Assembly: GCA_020432595.1 (NCBI GenBank)
Contig: JAGQGA010000160.1
Location: forward strand, 1 to 9,571
Reading direction: 5' to 3'
Source of the DNA: Anaerolineales bacterium
Lineage (GTDB): Bacteria; Chloroflexota; Anaerolineae; Promineifilales; Promineifilaceae
Length of the DNA stretch: 9,571 bases
A program made the position numbers and the translations under genes. Positions within the stretch are counted from its first letter, which is position 1. Each line of letters begins with the position of its first letter. This document shows, one piece after another, positions 1-5,959 of the stretch. The notes under the pieces were generated by a model. The model ran no database searches. It saw only the letters and a program-made list of their open reading frames with translations, and had not been told where the DNA came from.

Positions 1-276
1 CCCCATGACCCGATCAAACTATCACGGGGGGAAACGGCCGTTCTTTACGCGCTCATGCAACATGCCAACCGCACCTTAACCTGTGCCCAAATTGTCCGAT
101 ATGCCTTTGGCTATGACACCAACAGCAGCATCGAAGCCGAAAACGTTGTCCGACCCTATATTTCCCGGCTGCGCCAGAAAATTGGAGAAGACAACCGCCA
201 ATCCAAATATCTCCAGACTGTACACGGGCATGGGTATCGGTTTAGTAGCAATGATCAGCAAAAACATTCAGGCTGA
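1..276 (+). CDS. OmpR/PhoB-type response regulator, C-terminal DNA-binding part (5' end outside window)
   Basis: The reading frame is open from the left edge and ends at TGA 274-276, giving the last 91 residues of a longer protein. They form a complete winged-helix transcriptional-regulator domain. The family signature is visible: an LSxxE start for LTxxE (encoded near 22-36), the recognition-helix region with ISRLRQKIG (about 160-186), and the terminal wing QTVHGHGYRF (about 214-243). In this family the domain follows a phospho-receiver domain and binds promoter DNA once the partner histidine kinase phosphorylates the receiver; that half must lie to the left of the window. The helix before the recognition helix (IEAENVVRPYIS) departs from the usual RxVDVHI pattern, so this is a divergent subgroup. 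The first methionine seen (55-57) lies inside the domain and is not the start. The stop codon is embedded in a terminator hairpin, so this is the last gene of its transcript. Confidence 0.88.
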   Translation, partial: PHDPIKLSRGETAVLYALMQHANRTLTCAQIVRYAFGYDTNSSIEAENVVRPYISRLRQKIGEDNRQSKYLQTVHGHGYRFSSNDQQKHSG

Positions 277-284
277 ATGTTTTT
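260..284 (+). terminator. Rho-independent, possibly bidirectional terminator of the response regulator
   Basis: 260-270 and 274-284 are perfectly complementary: an 11-bp stem with a GGC triloop. The stem has A5 at its 5' base and T5 at its 3' base, so it would work as an intrinsic terminator on either strand. The regulator's stop codon TGA (274-276) lies in the descending arm. The stem is AT-rich, which is the only weak point. Confidence 0.72.
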
Positions 285-419
285 AGACATATCACGGCGG
301 AAATTAGCATGTTTTCGTCATGATTTTCAATTATGCTAAAGGTAGCAAGTAGGAATTTTTAGGTTCAAATAACTTAAGGTAATGGAGAATATCCTTACTT
401 CTTTGTTACCAGTCGTGCA
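285..419 (+). other. Non-coding stretch with several nested inverted repeats; possible small-RNA gene
   Basis: No plausible protein is encoded between the two hairpin terminators. Complementary arms are seen at 304-310/333-339 (7 bp, TTAGCAT/ATGCTAA). Two mutually exclusive pairings share bases: 375-379/393-397 (TAAGG/CCTTA) and 378-382/406-410 (GGTAA/TTACC). A TATGCT box at 332-337 could be a -10 element, but no good -35 box is seen at the right distance. A transcript starting near 345 and ending at the 420-470 hairpin would be about 120 nt long. This is inference from arrangement only; it could equally be a 3' untranslated spacer. Confidence 0.25.
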
Positions 420-470
420 GAAACCCGATTTAGAGTCTCAACCCCTCCAAATCGGGTTTCCTCTTTTAGT
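420..470 (+). terminator. Second hairpin with T-rich tail, candidate intrinsic terminator
   Basis: A perfect 12-bp stem (420-431 with 449-460) encloses a 17-nt loop. It is followed on the + strand by CTCTTTTAG, a short interrupted T run. The other orientation lacks a T run, so it would act on rightward transcription. The regulator upstream already has its own terminator at 260-284, so this one either backs it up or ends an independent short transcript. The long loop and imperfect T tract lower confidence. From here to 535 (the end of the convergent dehydratase gene) I see nothing else. Confidence 0.5.
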
Positions 471-535
471 CTAAAGCACAAAAGTGGAAACCTTCGGCTG
501 CATACCTACGCCAAATTTGTTGCTTCCTATCCAGG

Positions 536-1513
536 TTACAAAACGGCCGTTATTTGCTGAGTAAATGTTGCCGCATCAGTGTTCGTGCCACAAACAATGA
601 CCCCCACACGCTTGCCCAACAGCCGCTGCCGCAGCGACCCAACCAGGGCTGCCGTTGCCGCCGCTGCGGCTGGTTCCAAGGCCAGCTTCATGCCTTTAAA
701 CAGCAGCAGCATTGCTCGCCGCAGCGCATCATCATCTACCAACACAATCTCATCCATATATTTTTGGCACAGGCCAAAGCTGTAGGGCAGCGCATAAGGC
801 GCACCCAAGCTGTCGGCAATGGTGCGAACGGCATCAATGGCTTCAGGCTGGCCGCTGGCAAAGCTGCGTGACATCGAGTCTGCCCCTTCTGGCTCCACGC
901 CATAGACAGCGCAGTTGGGTTGCAGCAATTTAACGGCCGTTGCAATGCCCGCCCCCAACCCGCCACCGCCAATCGGCACAATCACCGCGTCTAAATTGGG
1001 CACTGCCTCGCACAGTTCCAGCCCGACCGTAGCCGTACCCAAAATGGTCAACTTGCCTTCAAAGGGATGAATAAAAGTACGCCCTTCCTGCTCCTCAATT
1101 TCGCGCACACGGGCAAAGGCTTGGTGGACATTATCCATTAGCTCTACCTCTGCTCCATAGGCGCGGCAAATGGCAACGCGAGCTGGATTGGCTGATTTAA
1201 ACATGACAACTTTGGCAGTTGTACCCAAAATGCGAGCAGCGTAGGAAACGGCAATGGCGTGGTTTCCAGCACTAACGGCCGTTACACCCTGCGCCAACTT
1301 CTCGGGACTGAGTGCCAACATCCCCCGCAGTGCCCCGCGCGCCTTAAACGTCCCCGTTTGCTGAAACAGCTCCAACTTCAAAAAAACCTCGGTCTCCGTC
1401 CCCAATTCAGCTTCAATCTCAAGCCCACGCCATTGCCACACCGGCGTTGAGGCCACATAAGGGTCAATCAGAGCCCGTGTCTCCCGAATTTCGGCAATTG
1501 TTGGTTCATCCAT
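536..1513 (-). CDS. PLP-dependent serine/threonine dehydratase (catabolic type, no ACT domain)
   Basis: The 325-residue protein belongs to fold type II PLP enzymes that deaminate L-threonine or L-serine to 2-oxobutyrate or pyruvate in the cytoplasm. Visible motifs are the cofactor lysine in TGTFKARGA (K57), the substrate/phosphate loop SAGNHA (81-86), the phosphate-binding glycine loop GGGGLG (182-187), and EPAAAA (280-285). CGTNTD (308-313) carries a cysteine where bacterial threonine dehydratases often have serine facing the pyridine nitrogen; mammalian serine dehydratase also has cysteine there. The length matches TdcB-like enzymes (about 330 aa). The absence of a C-terminal ACT regulatory domain argues against a biosynthetic, isoleucine-inhibited IlvA. 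Serine racemase is the main alternative. The ATG at 1511-1513 follows AAGGTGG about 10 bases upstream. The gene stands alone, divergent from the zinc-ribbon gene. Three AACGGCCGTT sites fall in it; one encodes the VTAV just before the catalytic SAGNHA loop. Confidence 0.88.
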   Translation of the reverse strand: MDEPTIAEIRETRALIDPYVASTPVWQWRGLEIEAELGTETEVFLKLELFQQTGTFKARGALRGMLALSPEKLAQGVTAVSAGNHAIAVSYAARILGTTAKVVMFKSANPARVAICRAYGAEVELMDNVHQAFARVREIEEQEGRTFIHPFEGKLTILGTATVGLELCEAVPNLDAVIVPIGGGGLGAGIATAVKLLQPNCAVYGVEPEGADSMSRSFASGQPEAIDAVRTIADSLGAPYALPYSFGLCQKYMDEIVLVDDDALRRAMLLLFKGMKLALEPAAAAATAALVGSLRQRLLGKRVGVIVCGTNTDAATFTQQITAVL

Positions 1514-1574
1514 CGCTTATCATCCACCTTGTCAGTTTTTGCAATTTTGGCCTGATTCGCAGCGATGGGCAAAT

Positions 1575-1602
1575 TTGACAGAAACAGCAAGCTCGTTAGA
1601 AT
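1575..1602 (+). promoter_or_regulatory. Sigma-70-like promoter of the zinc-ribbon gene
   Basis: A perfect -35 box TTGACA (1575-1580), a 16-bp spacer and TAGAAT (1597-1602, five of six matches to TATAAT) place transcription start near 1609, 30 bases before the first possible ATG at 1639. It is the best promoter match I find in the window. Confidence 0.6.
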
Positions 1603-1610
1603 CAGCCTCG

Positions 1611-1628
1611 ATTGATCATAAGATCAAT
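1611..1628. promoter_or_regulatory. Inverted repeat ATTGATC-4-GATCAAT, candidate operator
   Basis: Perfect 7-bp arms at 1611-1617 and 1622-1628 with a 4-bp ATAA spacer lie right over the predicted transcription start region of the promoter at 1575-1602. Symmetry and position fit a repressor operator; a small 5'-UTR hairpin is the alternative. A TTGATCAA palindrome with the same half-site occurs at 8192-8199, 13 bases before the start of the SHOCT gene. This may be coincidence. Confidence 0.4.
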
Positions 1629-1638
1629 ACGTTAACAG

Positions 1639-2094
1639 ATGAACAAAAGGATTGCCAAGAAGATTGCCATGTCTGACGAAGAACAGCTTTTTGATGATGA
1701 GCAGATGGAGGCAGGGCAACCAGCGTTATCGCCCAACCAGCCAAAGCGTTCGGGCAAGAAAACCAAGCCGCACCGTTCACCTAAACATGTGGAAACAGGA
1801 ACAGGAAACCAAGTTACAGAACAGTTTGCTGCTTGTGGGAGATGTAGCTACTTTTGGGCGGGTTACAAGCTGATTGACCAGGCATTTATGCCGGAAACGG
1901 CCGTTGATCCGGAAAAACCGGGCTGGCTCACCCTAACATCTAACCACGCAGTTCGTGATCTGGTGTACAAATCTTTTGGGAACAGACTAGACCTAGAGTT
2001 CTATCATTACGAAGGCTGCTGCCCTGGTTGCCAACGGCCGTTTATCTTTCACGGCGGCAATGGGGATGAACCCAGCTTTCGCATTCGGCTTTAG
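1639..2094 (+). CDS. Uncharacterised small protein with a zinc-ribbon-like cysteine pattern
   Basis: I do not recognise a named family. The 151-residue protein has a charged, low-complexity N-terminal third (residues 1-60, rich in Lys, Pro, Glu, Gln; probably disordered). A compact domain follows with CGRC (66-69) and CCPGC (127-131). These two CxxC knuckles about 60 residues apart fit a split zinc ribbon; the segment between them is rich in aromatic residues (YFWAGY, FYHYEG). No signal peptide or membrane segment is seen, so it is probably cytoplasmic and possibly binds nucleic acid or protein. Two starts are possible: ATG 1639 (used here, no clear ribosome site) and ATG 1669, whose product begins MSDEEQ after an AGAAG purine run and would be 141 aa. 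The TAG stop overlaps the TAA of the convergent methyltransferase in the shared bases TTAG (2091-2094). AACGGCCGTT occurs twice, encoding ETAVD and QRPF. Confidence 0.7.
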   Translation: MNKRIAKKIAMSDEEQLFDDEQMEAGQPALSPNQPKRSGKKTKPHRSPKHVETGTGNQVTEQFAACGRCSYFWAGYKLIDQAFMPETAVDPEKPGWLTLTSNHAVRDLVYKSFGNRLDLEFYHYEGCCPGCQRPFIFHGGNGDEPSFRIRL

Positions 2095-2861
2095 CGCGTA
2101 CGCTGTCGCACTGCTTCAAATAAAAGAATCCCCGTTGCCATTGCCGCATTTAATGATTCCGTTTCGGCACGCATCGGGATCGTTACCAACCCGGCATTGG
2201 CTAACGCTGTTGCCTCTACGCCTGCGCCACGTGCTTCGCTGCCAATAATCAGTGCCGATGGCTGCCGCCAGTCCACAGCCGTATAGCCCACCCCTTCAGC
2301 CACATCAGCCAACCAAACGTGCATATGTGCCACCTGCGCGGCAATTTCTGCCCAGGACAGCGACAGCAAGGGCAGCCGCAAATGTGCCCCCATGCCACCA
2401 CGCACCACTTTGGGGTTGTACGGGTCTACACAATTTGGCCCCAACAGCACGGCATCTATTCCAGCAGCGGCGGCGGTACGAAGCATGGTGCCCAAGTTGC
2501 CAGGATTAGTAACCCCGTCTAAAATGAGCGCGAAACTAGAGGGGGTCGGAATGGACAGAACTTGAAAAGGCAATACAAGCAGGATGCCAGGTGGTGTTGT
2601 GGTGTCACTCATGGCAGTCATGACTGGTTCACTAACGAGCTGCGGCACGGTGGGCAGTTGGTGTAATAGCTGGGTATGAACGGCCGTTTCTGCCCACTGT
2701 TCCGTATAAAAAACCAGATCAGGCGTAACCAGCAAACGAACGATCTCCTTCAACCAACGCGTACCTTCGGCCACAAAAAGTTGCTCCCGCAGCCGCAGCC
2801 GCTTATCCGTTTGCAGCCGCCGTACTTGTTTCACCTTGGCATTTGTGACACTGGTAATCAT
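2091..2861 (-). CDS. SpoU/TrmH-family RNA 2'-O-ribose methyltransferase
   Basis: The 256-residue protein transfers a methyl group from S-adenosylmethionine to a ribose 2'-OH in rRNA or tRNA; which nucleotide cannot be told. The N-terminal part (about 1-95) has the look of the L7Ae-like substrate-binding domain of RlmB/TsnR-type enzymes: ITSVTNAKVK at the start, then FVAEGTRWL (29-37). The knotted SPOUT domain follows with all three family motifs: NPGNLGTMLR (119-128, motif 1 with the conserved Asn and Arg), IGSEARG (206-212, motif 2), and IPMRAETESLNAAMA (228-242, motif 3). Length is normal for the family. The ATG at 2859-2861 has only a weak GAAAG ribosome site, which fits the possibly leaderless promoter described at 2871-2899. 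The gene is monocistronic, divergent from the prenyltransferase and convergent with the zinc-ribbon gene. Confidence 0.92.
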   Translation of the reverse strand: MITSVTNAKVKQVRRLQTDKRLRLREQLFVAEGTRWLKEIVRLLVTPDLVFYTEQWAETAVHTQLLHQLPTVPQLVSEPVMTAMSDTTTPPGILLVLPFQVLSIPTPSSFALILDGVTNPGNLGTMLRTAAAAGIDAVLLGPNCVDPYNPKVVRGGMGAHLRLPLLSLSWAEIAAQVAHMHVWLADVAEGVGYTAVDWRQPSALIIGSEARGAGVEATALANAGLVTIPMRAETESLNAAMATGILLFEAVRQRTR

Positions 2862-2870
2862 CTTTCAACT

Positions 2871-2899
2871 ATTATCTATCTATCGAGGGTCATTGTCAT
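2871..2899 (-). promoter_or_regulatory. Possible promoter of the SpoU methyltransferase gene, giving a nearly leaderless mRNA
   Basis: On the minus strand, ATGACA (2899-2894, five of six to TTGACA), a 17-bp spacer and GATAAT (2876-2871, five of six) place the start site about 3 bases before the ATG at 2861. The -35 box overlaps the start codon of the divergent prenyltransferase gene. Evidence is sequence match only. Confidence 0.35.
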
Positions 2900-3737
2900 G
2901 CAGCAAATAAAAGCATTATACAAACTCAGCCGACCATTATCCACGCTTAGCGGTGTGCTGGCCGTCATCCTGGGCGGTTTTGTGGCCGAAACTGGGGCAT
3001 GGGGCAATATTTTGCTGGCCGGGCTGACCACCTTACTGGTTTCGGCATCGGCCAATGCCTGGAACGACTATTTGGATATTGAAATTGACCGGGTGAACCA
3101 ACCTAAACGGCCGTTACCGGCCGGCCTCATCACCCCCAACCAAGCCCGCACCTTCTTCATCGTCTTTGCCCTCATTTCGCTTGCCGTTGCCTGCACCATC
3201 AACCTAAACGCCTTTCTCATCGTCTTGCTTTCCAACCTGTTGCTCACCCTCTACTCCTGGCGGCTCAAAAGCACCGTCCTGCTGGGCAACGCCACCGTCG
3301 CCATCATTTCAGCACTCAGCCCCATCTTTGGCGGTGTTGCCGCTGGCAACGTAGCCCCCACCTTCTGGATTGCGCTCACCATTGGCTGTGCCATTATGGG
3401 GCGCGAAATTTTAAAAACGCTGGCCGATTATGAAGGGGATAAACAGCAAAACTGCCGCACCATTGCCACCGTTTGGGGACAGCGCACCGCCCGCATTTTC
3501 TTTTACATCATGCTGGCAGTCACGCTAATCGTGATGATCATCCCCTTTCTGCTCCATATCTACCACCCTGTTTACGCTGTCATTGTCGCTTTTGGTGTCT
3601 ACCCCGTCACATTCTACATCTTATTCCGCGTTAACAGCGAACGTACAGGCCCCCAGCTTGAGCAGCTTAGCCAGCTAATGAAATATGATTTTTTTGTCTG
3701 GTTCCTGGCCGTCTTCTTAGGTGCGGCTATCTCGTAG
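2898..3737 (+). CDS. UbiA-family prenyltransferase (digeranylgeranylglyceryl-phosphate synthase-like)
   Basis: The 279-residue integral membrane protein has hydrophobic helices spread over its whole length, as in UbiA enzymes that attach an isoprenoid to an acceptor inside the membrane. Both Mg-diphosphate motifs are present: NDYLDIEID (56-64), followed by the conserved KRPLPAG (70-76), and DYEGD (177-181) in the context GREILKTLADYEGD. The second context resembles (S)-2,3-di-O-geranylgeranylglyceryl phosphate synthases more than 4-hydroxybenzoate or heme O prenyltransferases. A quinone or chlorophyll-type role remains possible, so the substrate is uncertain. The start is ATG 2898, with GAGGG (2885-2889) at proper distance. 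The frame is open further upstream, to an ATG at 2676, but that would overlap the methyltransferase gene almost entirely and lacks family homology. The gene is followed after 6 bp by the convergent stop of ppk. AACGGCCGTT encodes KRPL within the first motif region. Confidence 0.9.
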   Translation: MQQIKALYKLSRPLSTLSGVLAVILGGFVAETGAWGNILLAGLTTLLVSASANAWNDYLDIEIDRVNQPKRPLPAGLITPNQARTFFIVFALISLAVACTINLNAFLIVLLSNLLLTLYSWRLKSTVLLGNATVAIISALSPIFGGVAAGNVAPTFWIALTIGCAIMGREILKTLADYEGDKQQNCRTIATVWGQRTARIFFYIMLAVTLIVMIIPFLLHIYHPVYAVIVAFGVYPVTFYILFRVNSERTGPQLEQLSQLMKYDFFVWFLAVFLGAAIS

Positions 3738-3743
3738 CAAGTA

Positions 3744-5819
3744 TTAAGGGGTGGAACGGCCGTTTACAAACCACCCCTGACTGCTAAACAGCGCCTCCCC
3801 ATCCCCCACCTGTGTAGACAACGACAGATACGTTCCATCCGCCTGCAATTCACCCGCCTTCGCCGTGTCCTGCAAATAAATCTTCATAATGCGCTCCCGA
3901 ATCTCCTCCCGCAGCCCCGGATCTTCAATTGGGAACATCACCTCCACCCGGCGGTCAATATTGCGCGGCATCATATCAGCACTGCCCAAATACAGGTCTG
4001 GCTCCCCTTGGTTCTGGAAATAGTAAATCCGTGAATGCTCCAAAAAACGGCCGATAACGCTAATCACCCGTATATTCTCGCTCACCTCCGGCAAACCCGG
4101 CCGCAAGCAGCAAATCCCCCGAATCACCAGATCCACCTTCACACCTGCCTGTGAAGCCCGGTACAGTGCCCGAATAATGGGCGCATCTACCAGCGAATTT
4201 GCCTTGATAAAGATGTAGCCATCGGCTCCAAAAGAGGTTTCCCGCTCAATAAACGCCAGCAGTTTCTCCCGAAAATTCACCGGCGCAACCAAACATTTGC
4301 GATACTCACGCTGCCGCGAATAACCGGTCAAATAGTTGAAAACTTCCGTCACATCCGACGCAATGTCCTCTCGTGCAGTAAACATCCCCAAATCCGTATA
4401 CATCCGTGCCGTTGACCCATTATAATTTCCGGTTGACAAGTGGACATAGCGTCGAATCCCGTCACGCTCACGACGCACCACCAGGCTCAGCTTGCAGTGG
4501 GTTTTCAGACCAATCAGCCCATAAACCACATGCACCCCAGCATTTTCCAGTGCTCGCGCCCATTCAATGTTGCTTTCCTCGTCAAACCGCGCCTTTAGCT
4601 CCACCAACACGGCTACTTGCTTGCCATTTTCCCGCGCCCGCATCAGTGCCCGCACAATGGGCGAATTAGAACCGACCCGGTAAAGTGTCTGTTTGATAGC
4701 CAGCACATCAGGATCTTCGGCCGCAGTCTCAATAAATTCAATAACCGGCAAAAAGCTGTCATACGGATGATGCAGCAAAATATCCTGCTTTTGAATGGCG
4801 GCAAAAATGTTTTCCGCCCGCAGTGTCTGGGGCGTGGCGGCAAACAAGGGCGTGTCCTTTAGCTCTGGCAATTCCAACCGATGCAGTTGCCACAAGCTGC
4901 TTAACCCCAGCGGCCCGTTGGTGGTATATACATCATATTGGCTAATCTGCAAATTGGTCATCAGGATGTTACGAATCGCCTCCGGCGTCTCCTCGGCAAT
5001 TTCCAGCCGCACCACCGAACCAAAATGACGCTGCCGCAAATTTTCTTCCATCGTCAACAGCAGATCATCCGCCTCTTCCTCCTGAATCTCCATGTCTGTG
5101 TTGCGCGTCACACGAAATGGAAAAGCTGCCCTGATTTCCATACCTGTAAACAACCGATCCAGGTTGGCGGCAACCACTTCCTCGACCCAAACAAACTTTT
5201 GCACGGTCGGCGTCAACAGTTCATCTGGATCAATAGGTTTGAGCGGTACCAAACGAGGCAAAGTAGCAGGAACCTTGACACGGGCAAAACGGATCTCATC
5301 AGTAGTGGGATCATGAATCTCGACAGCCAGGTTCAGGCTTAGGTTGGATATATGGGGAAAAGGGTGTCCCGGATCAAAGGCCAGGGGGGTGAGTACAGGA
5401 AATATCTCACGTTCAAAATAGTCACGCAAACGTTTCTGCTGCGAACGCTTTAACTCGTTATAACAGAGGATGTGGATGCCATTGGCTTCCAACTCTGGCA
5501 GCAGCTTATGCTGCCAGATATCCATTGCCTCCGCAAACAAACGTGTGATGGAGCGGTAAATTGCTAAAAGCTGTTCACGTGGGGTTAAGCCATCGGCCGG
5601 CCGATCTGTAATGCCCAACAACACCTGCTGCTTTAGTCCCGACACGCGCACCATAAAAAATTCATCCATGTTGGAAGAAAAAATAGCTAGAAATTTGACA
5701 CGCTCTAGCAGCGGATGCTCCATGCTAAGACATTCATTCAGCACACGACGATTAAACTCTACCTGGCTTAGTTCCCGATTAATGTAAAGACTGGGGCTAT
5801 GTAAATTAATGGTGGACAT
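3744..5819 (-). CDS. ppk1: Polyphosphate kinase 1 (PPK1)
   Basis: PPK1 reversibly polymerises the gamma-phosphate of ATP into polyphosphate, a phosphate and energy store, at the membrane or in the cytoplasm. Numbering is from ATG 5817-5819 (691 aa, normal length). The N-terminal domain shows YINREL and SSNMDEFFM (48-56). The head domain follows, with DPGHPFPH at 149-156. The two phospholipase-D-like catalytic domains carry the phosphorylated histidine in THCK (H441, equivalent to E. coli His435 by motif), HLSTGNYN (460-467), and EHSR with the second essential histidine (H595, equivalent to His592). No key residue is missing. A GTG four codons upstream (5829-5831) is an alternative start, but only the ATG has a purine-rich GGGAAAA site before it. 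The gene is monocistronic and shares a 140-bp divergent region with the CapA-like gene; I see no pho box. It contains just one AACGGCCGTT, in its last codons (NGR). Confidence 0.96.
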   Translation of the reverse strand: MSTINLHSPSLYINRELSQVEFNRRVLNECLSMEHPLLERVKFLAIFSSNMDEFFMVRVSGLKQQVLLGITDRPADGLTPREQLLAIYRSITRLFAEAMDIWQHKLLPELEANGIHILCYNELKRSQQKRLRDYFEREIFPVLTPLAFDPGHPFPHISNLSLNLAVEIHDPTTDEIRFARVKVPATLPRLVPLKPIDPDELLTPTVQKFVWVEEVVAANLDRLFTGMEIRAAFPFRVTRNTDMEIQEEEADDLLLTMEENLRQRHFGSVVRLEIAEETPEAIRNILMTNLQISQYDVYTTNGPLGLSSLWQLHRLELPELKDTPLFAATPQTLRAENIFAAIQKQDILLHHPYDSFLPVIEFIETAAEDPDVLAIKQTLYRVGSNSPIVRALMRARENGKQVAVLVELKARFDEESNIEWARALENAGVHVVYGLIGLKTHCKLSLVVRRERDGIRRYVHLSTGNYNGSTARMYTDLGMFTAREDIASDVTEVFNYLTGYSRQREYRKCLVAPVNFREKLLAFIERETSFGADGYIFIKANSLVDAPIIRALYRASQAGVKVDLVIRGICCLRPGLPEVSENIRVISVIGRFLEHSRIYYFQNQGEPDLYLGSADMMPRNIDRRVEVMFPIEDPGLREEIRERIMKIYLQDTAKAGELQADGTYLSLSTQVGDGEALFSSQGWFVNGRSTP
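3747..3778. terminator. Inverted repeat at the convergent ends of the prenyltransferase and ppk genes
   Basis: Perfect 8-bp GC-rich arms, AGGGGTGG (3747-3754) and CCACCCCT (3771-3778), enclose a 16-nt loop that begins exactly with the AACGGCCGTT palindrome (3755-3764). The repeat overlaps the last codons of ppk, just before its TAA (3746-3744). It could serve as a terminator for both converging genes. Neither side has a real T run (TAATACTT on the ppk side), so a mere RNA-end-stabilising hairpin is as likely. Confidence 0.35.
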
Positions 5820-5873
5820 GGCTTTTCCCACATTTTTAAATGGTTGACAATAGAAGTAAAAATAGAACCCGAT

Positions 5874-5890
5874 ACAAATTGCTCATTTGT
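5874..5890. promoter_or_regulatory. Inverted repeat ACAAAT-5-ATTTGT in the ppk/CapA divergent promoter region
   Basis: Arms 5874-5879 and 5885-5890 are perfectly complementary across a 5-bp spacer, in the middle of the AT-rich intergenic region between two divergent genes. This is where a shared operator would sit. A weak ppk promoter candidate on the minus strand uses TTGTAT starting within the left arm, with TCTATT 17 bp further. The arms are short and AT-rich, so chance is possible. Confidence 0.3.
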
Positions 5891-5959
5891 CTATTTTCCT
5901 CTACTTTATAGGCGAATATTAAAGTTGTCCACCTAATTTACATGCTAGAGCTTGCCATC

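Noticed and set aside
2873..2884. Three TATC (GATA) tandem units between the divergent methyltransferase and prenyltransferase genes
   Set aside because: Too short to call a microsatellite; it is explained as part of an AT-rich promoter spacer.
2676..2897. Upstream extension of the prenyltransferase frame
   Set aside because: It overlaps the well-supported methyltransferase gene on the other strand, lacks UbiA homology, and a good ribosome site precedes the ATG at 2898.
4938..5342. Open frame of 134 codons on the + strand opposite ppk
   Set aside because: It is antisense to a fully conserved part of PPK1, has no ribosome site or recognisable domain, and its composition is that of a reverse-frame shadow.
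5592..5605. 14-bp perfect palindrome ATCGGCCGGCCGAT inside ppk
   Set aside because: A single copy within coding sequence (TDRPADG). It shares the CGGCCG core with the dispersed repeat but not its flanks, and nothing suggests a separate role.
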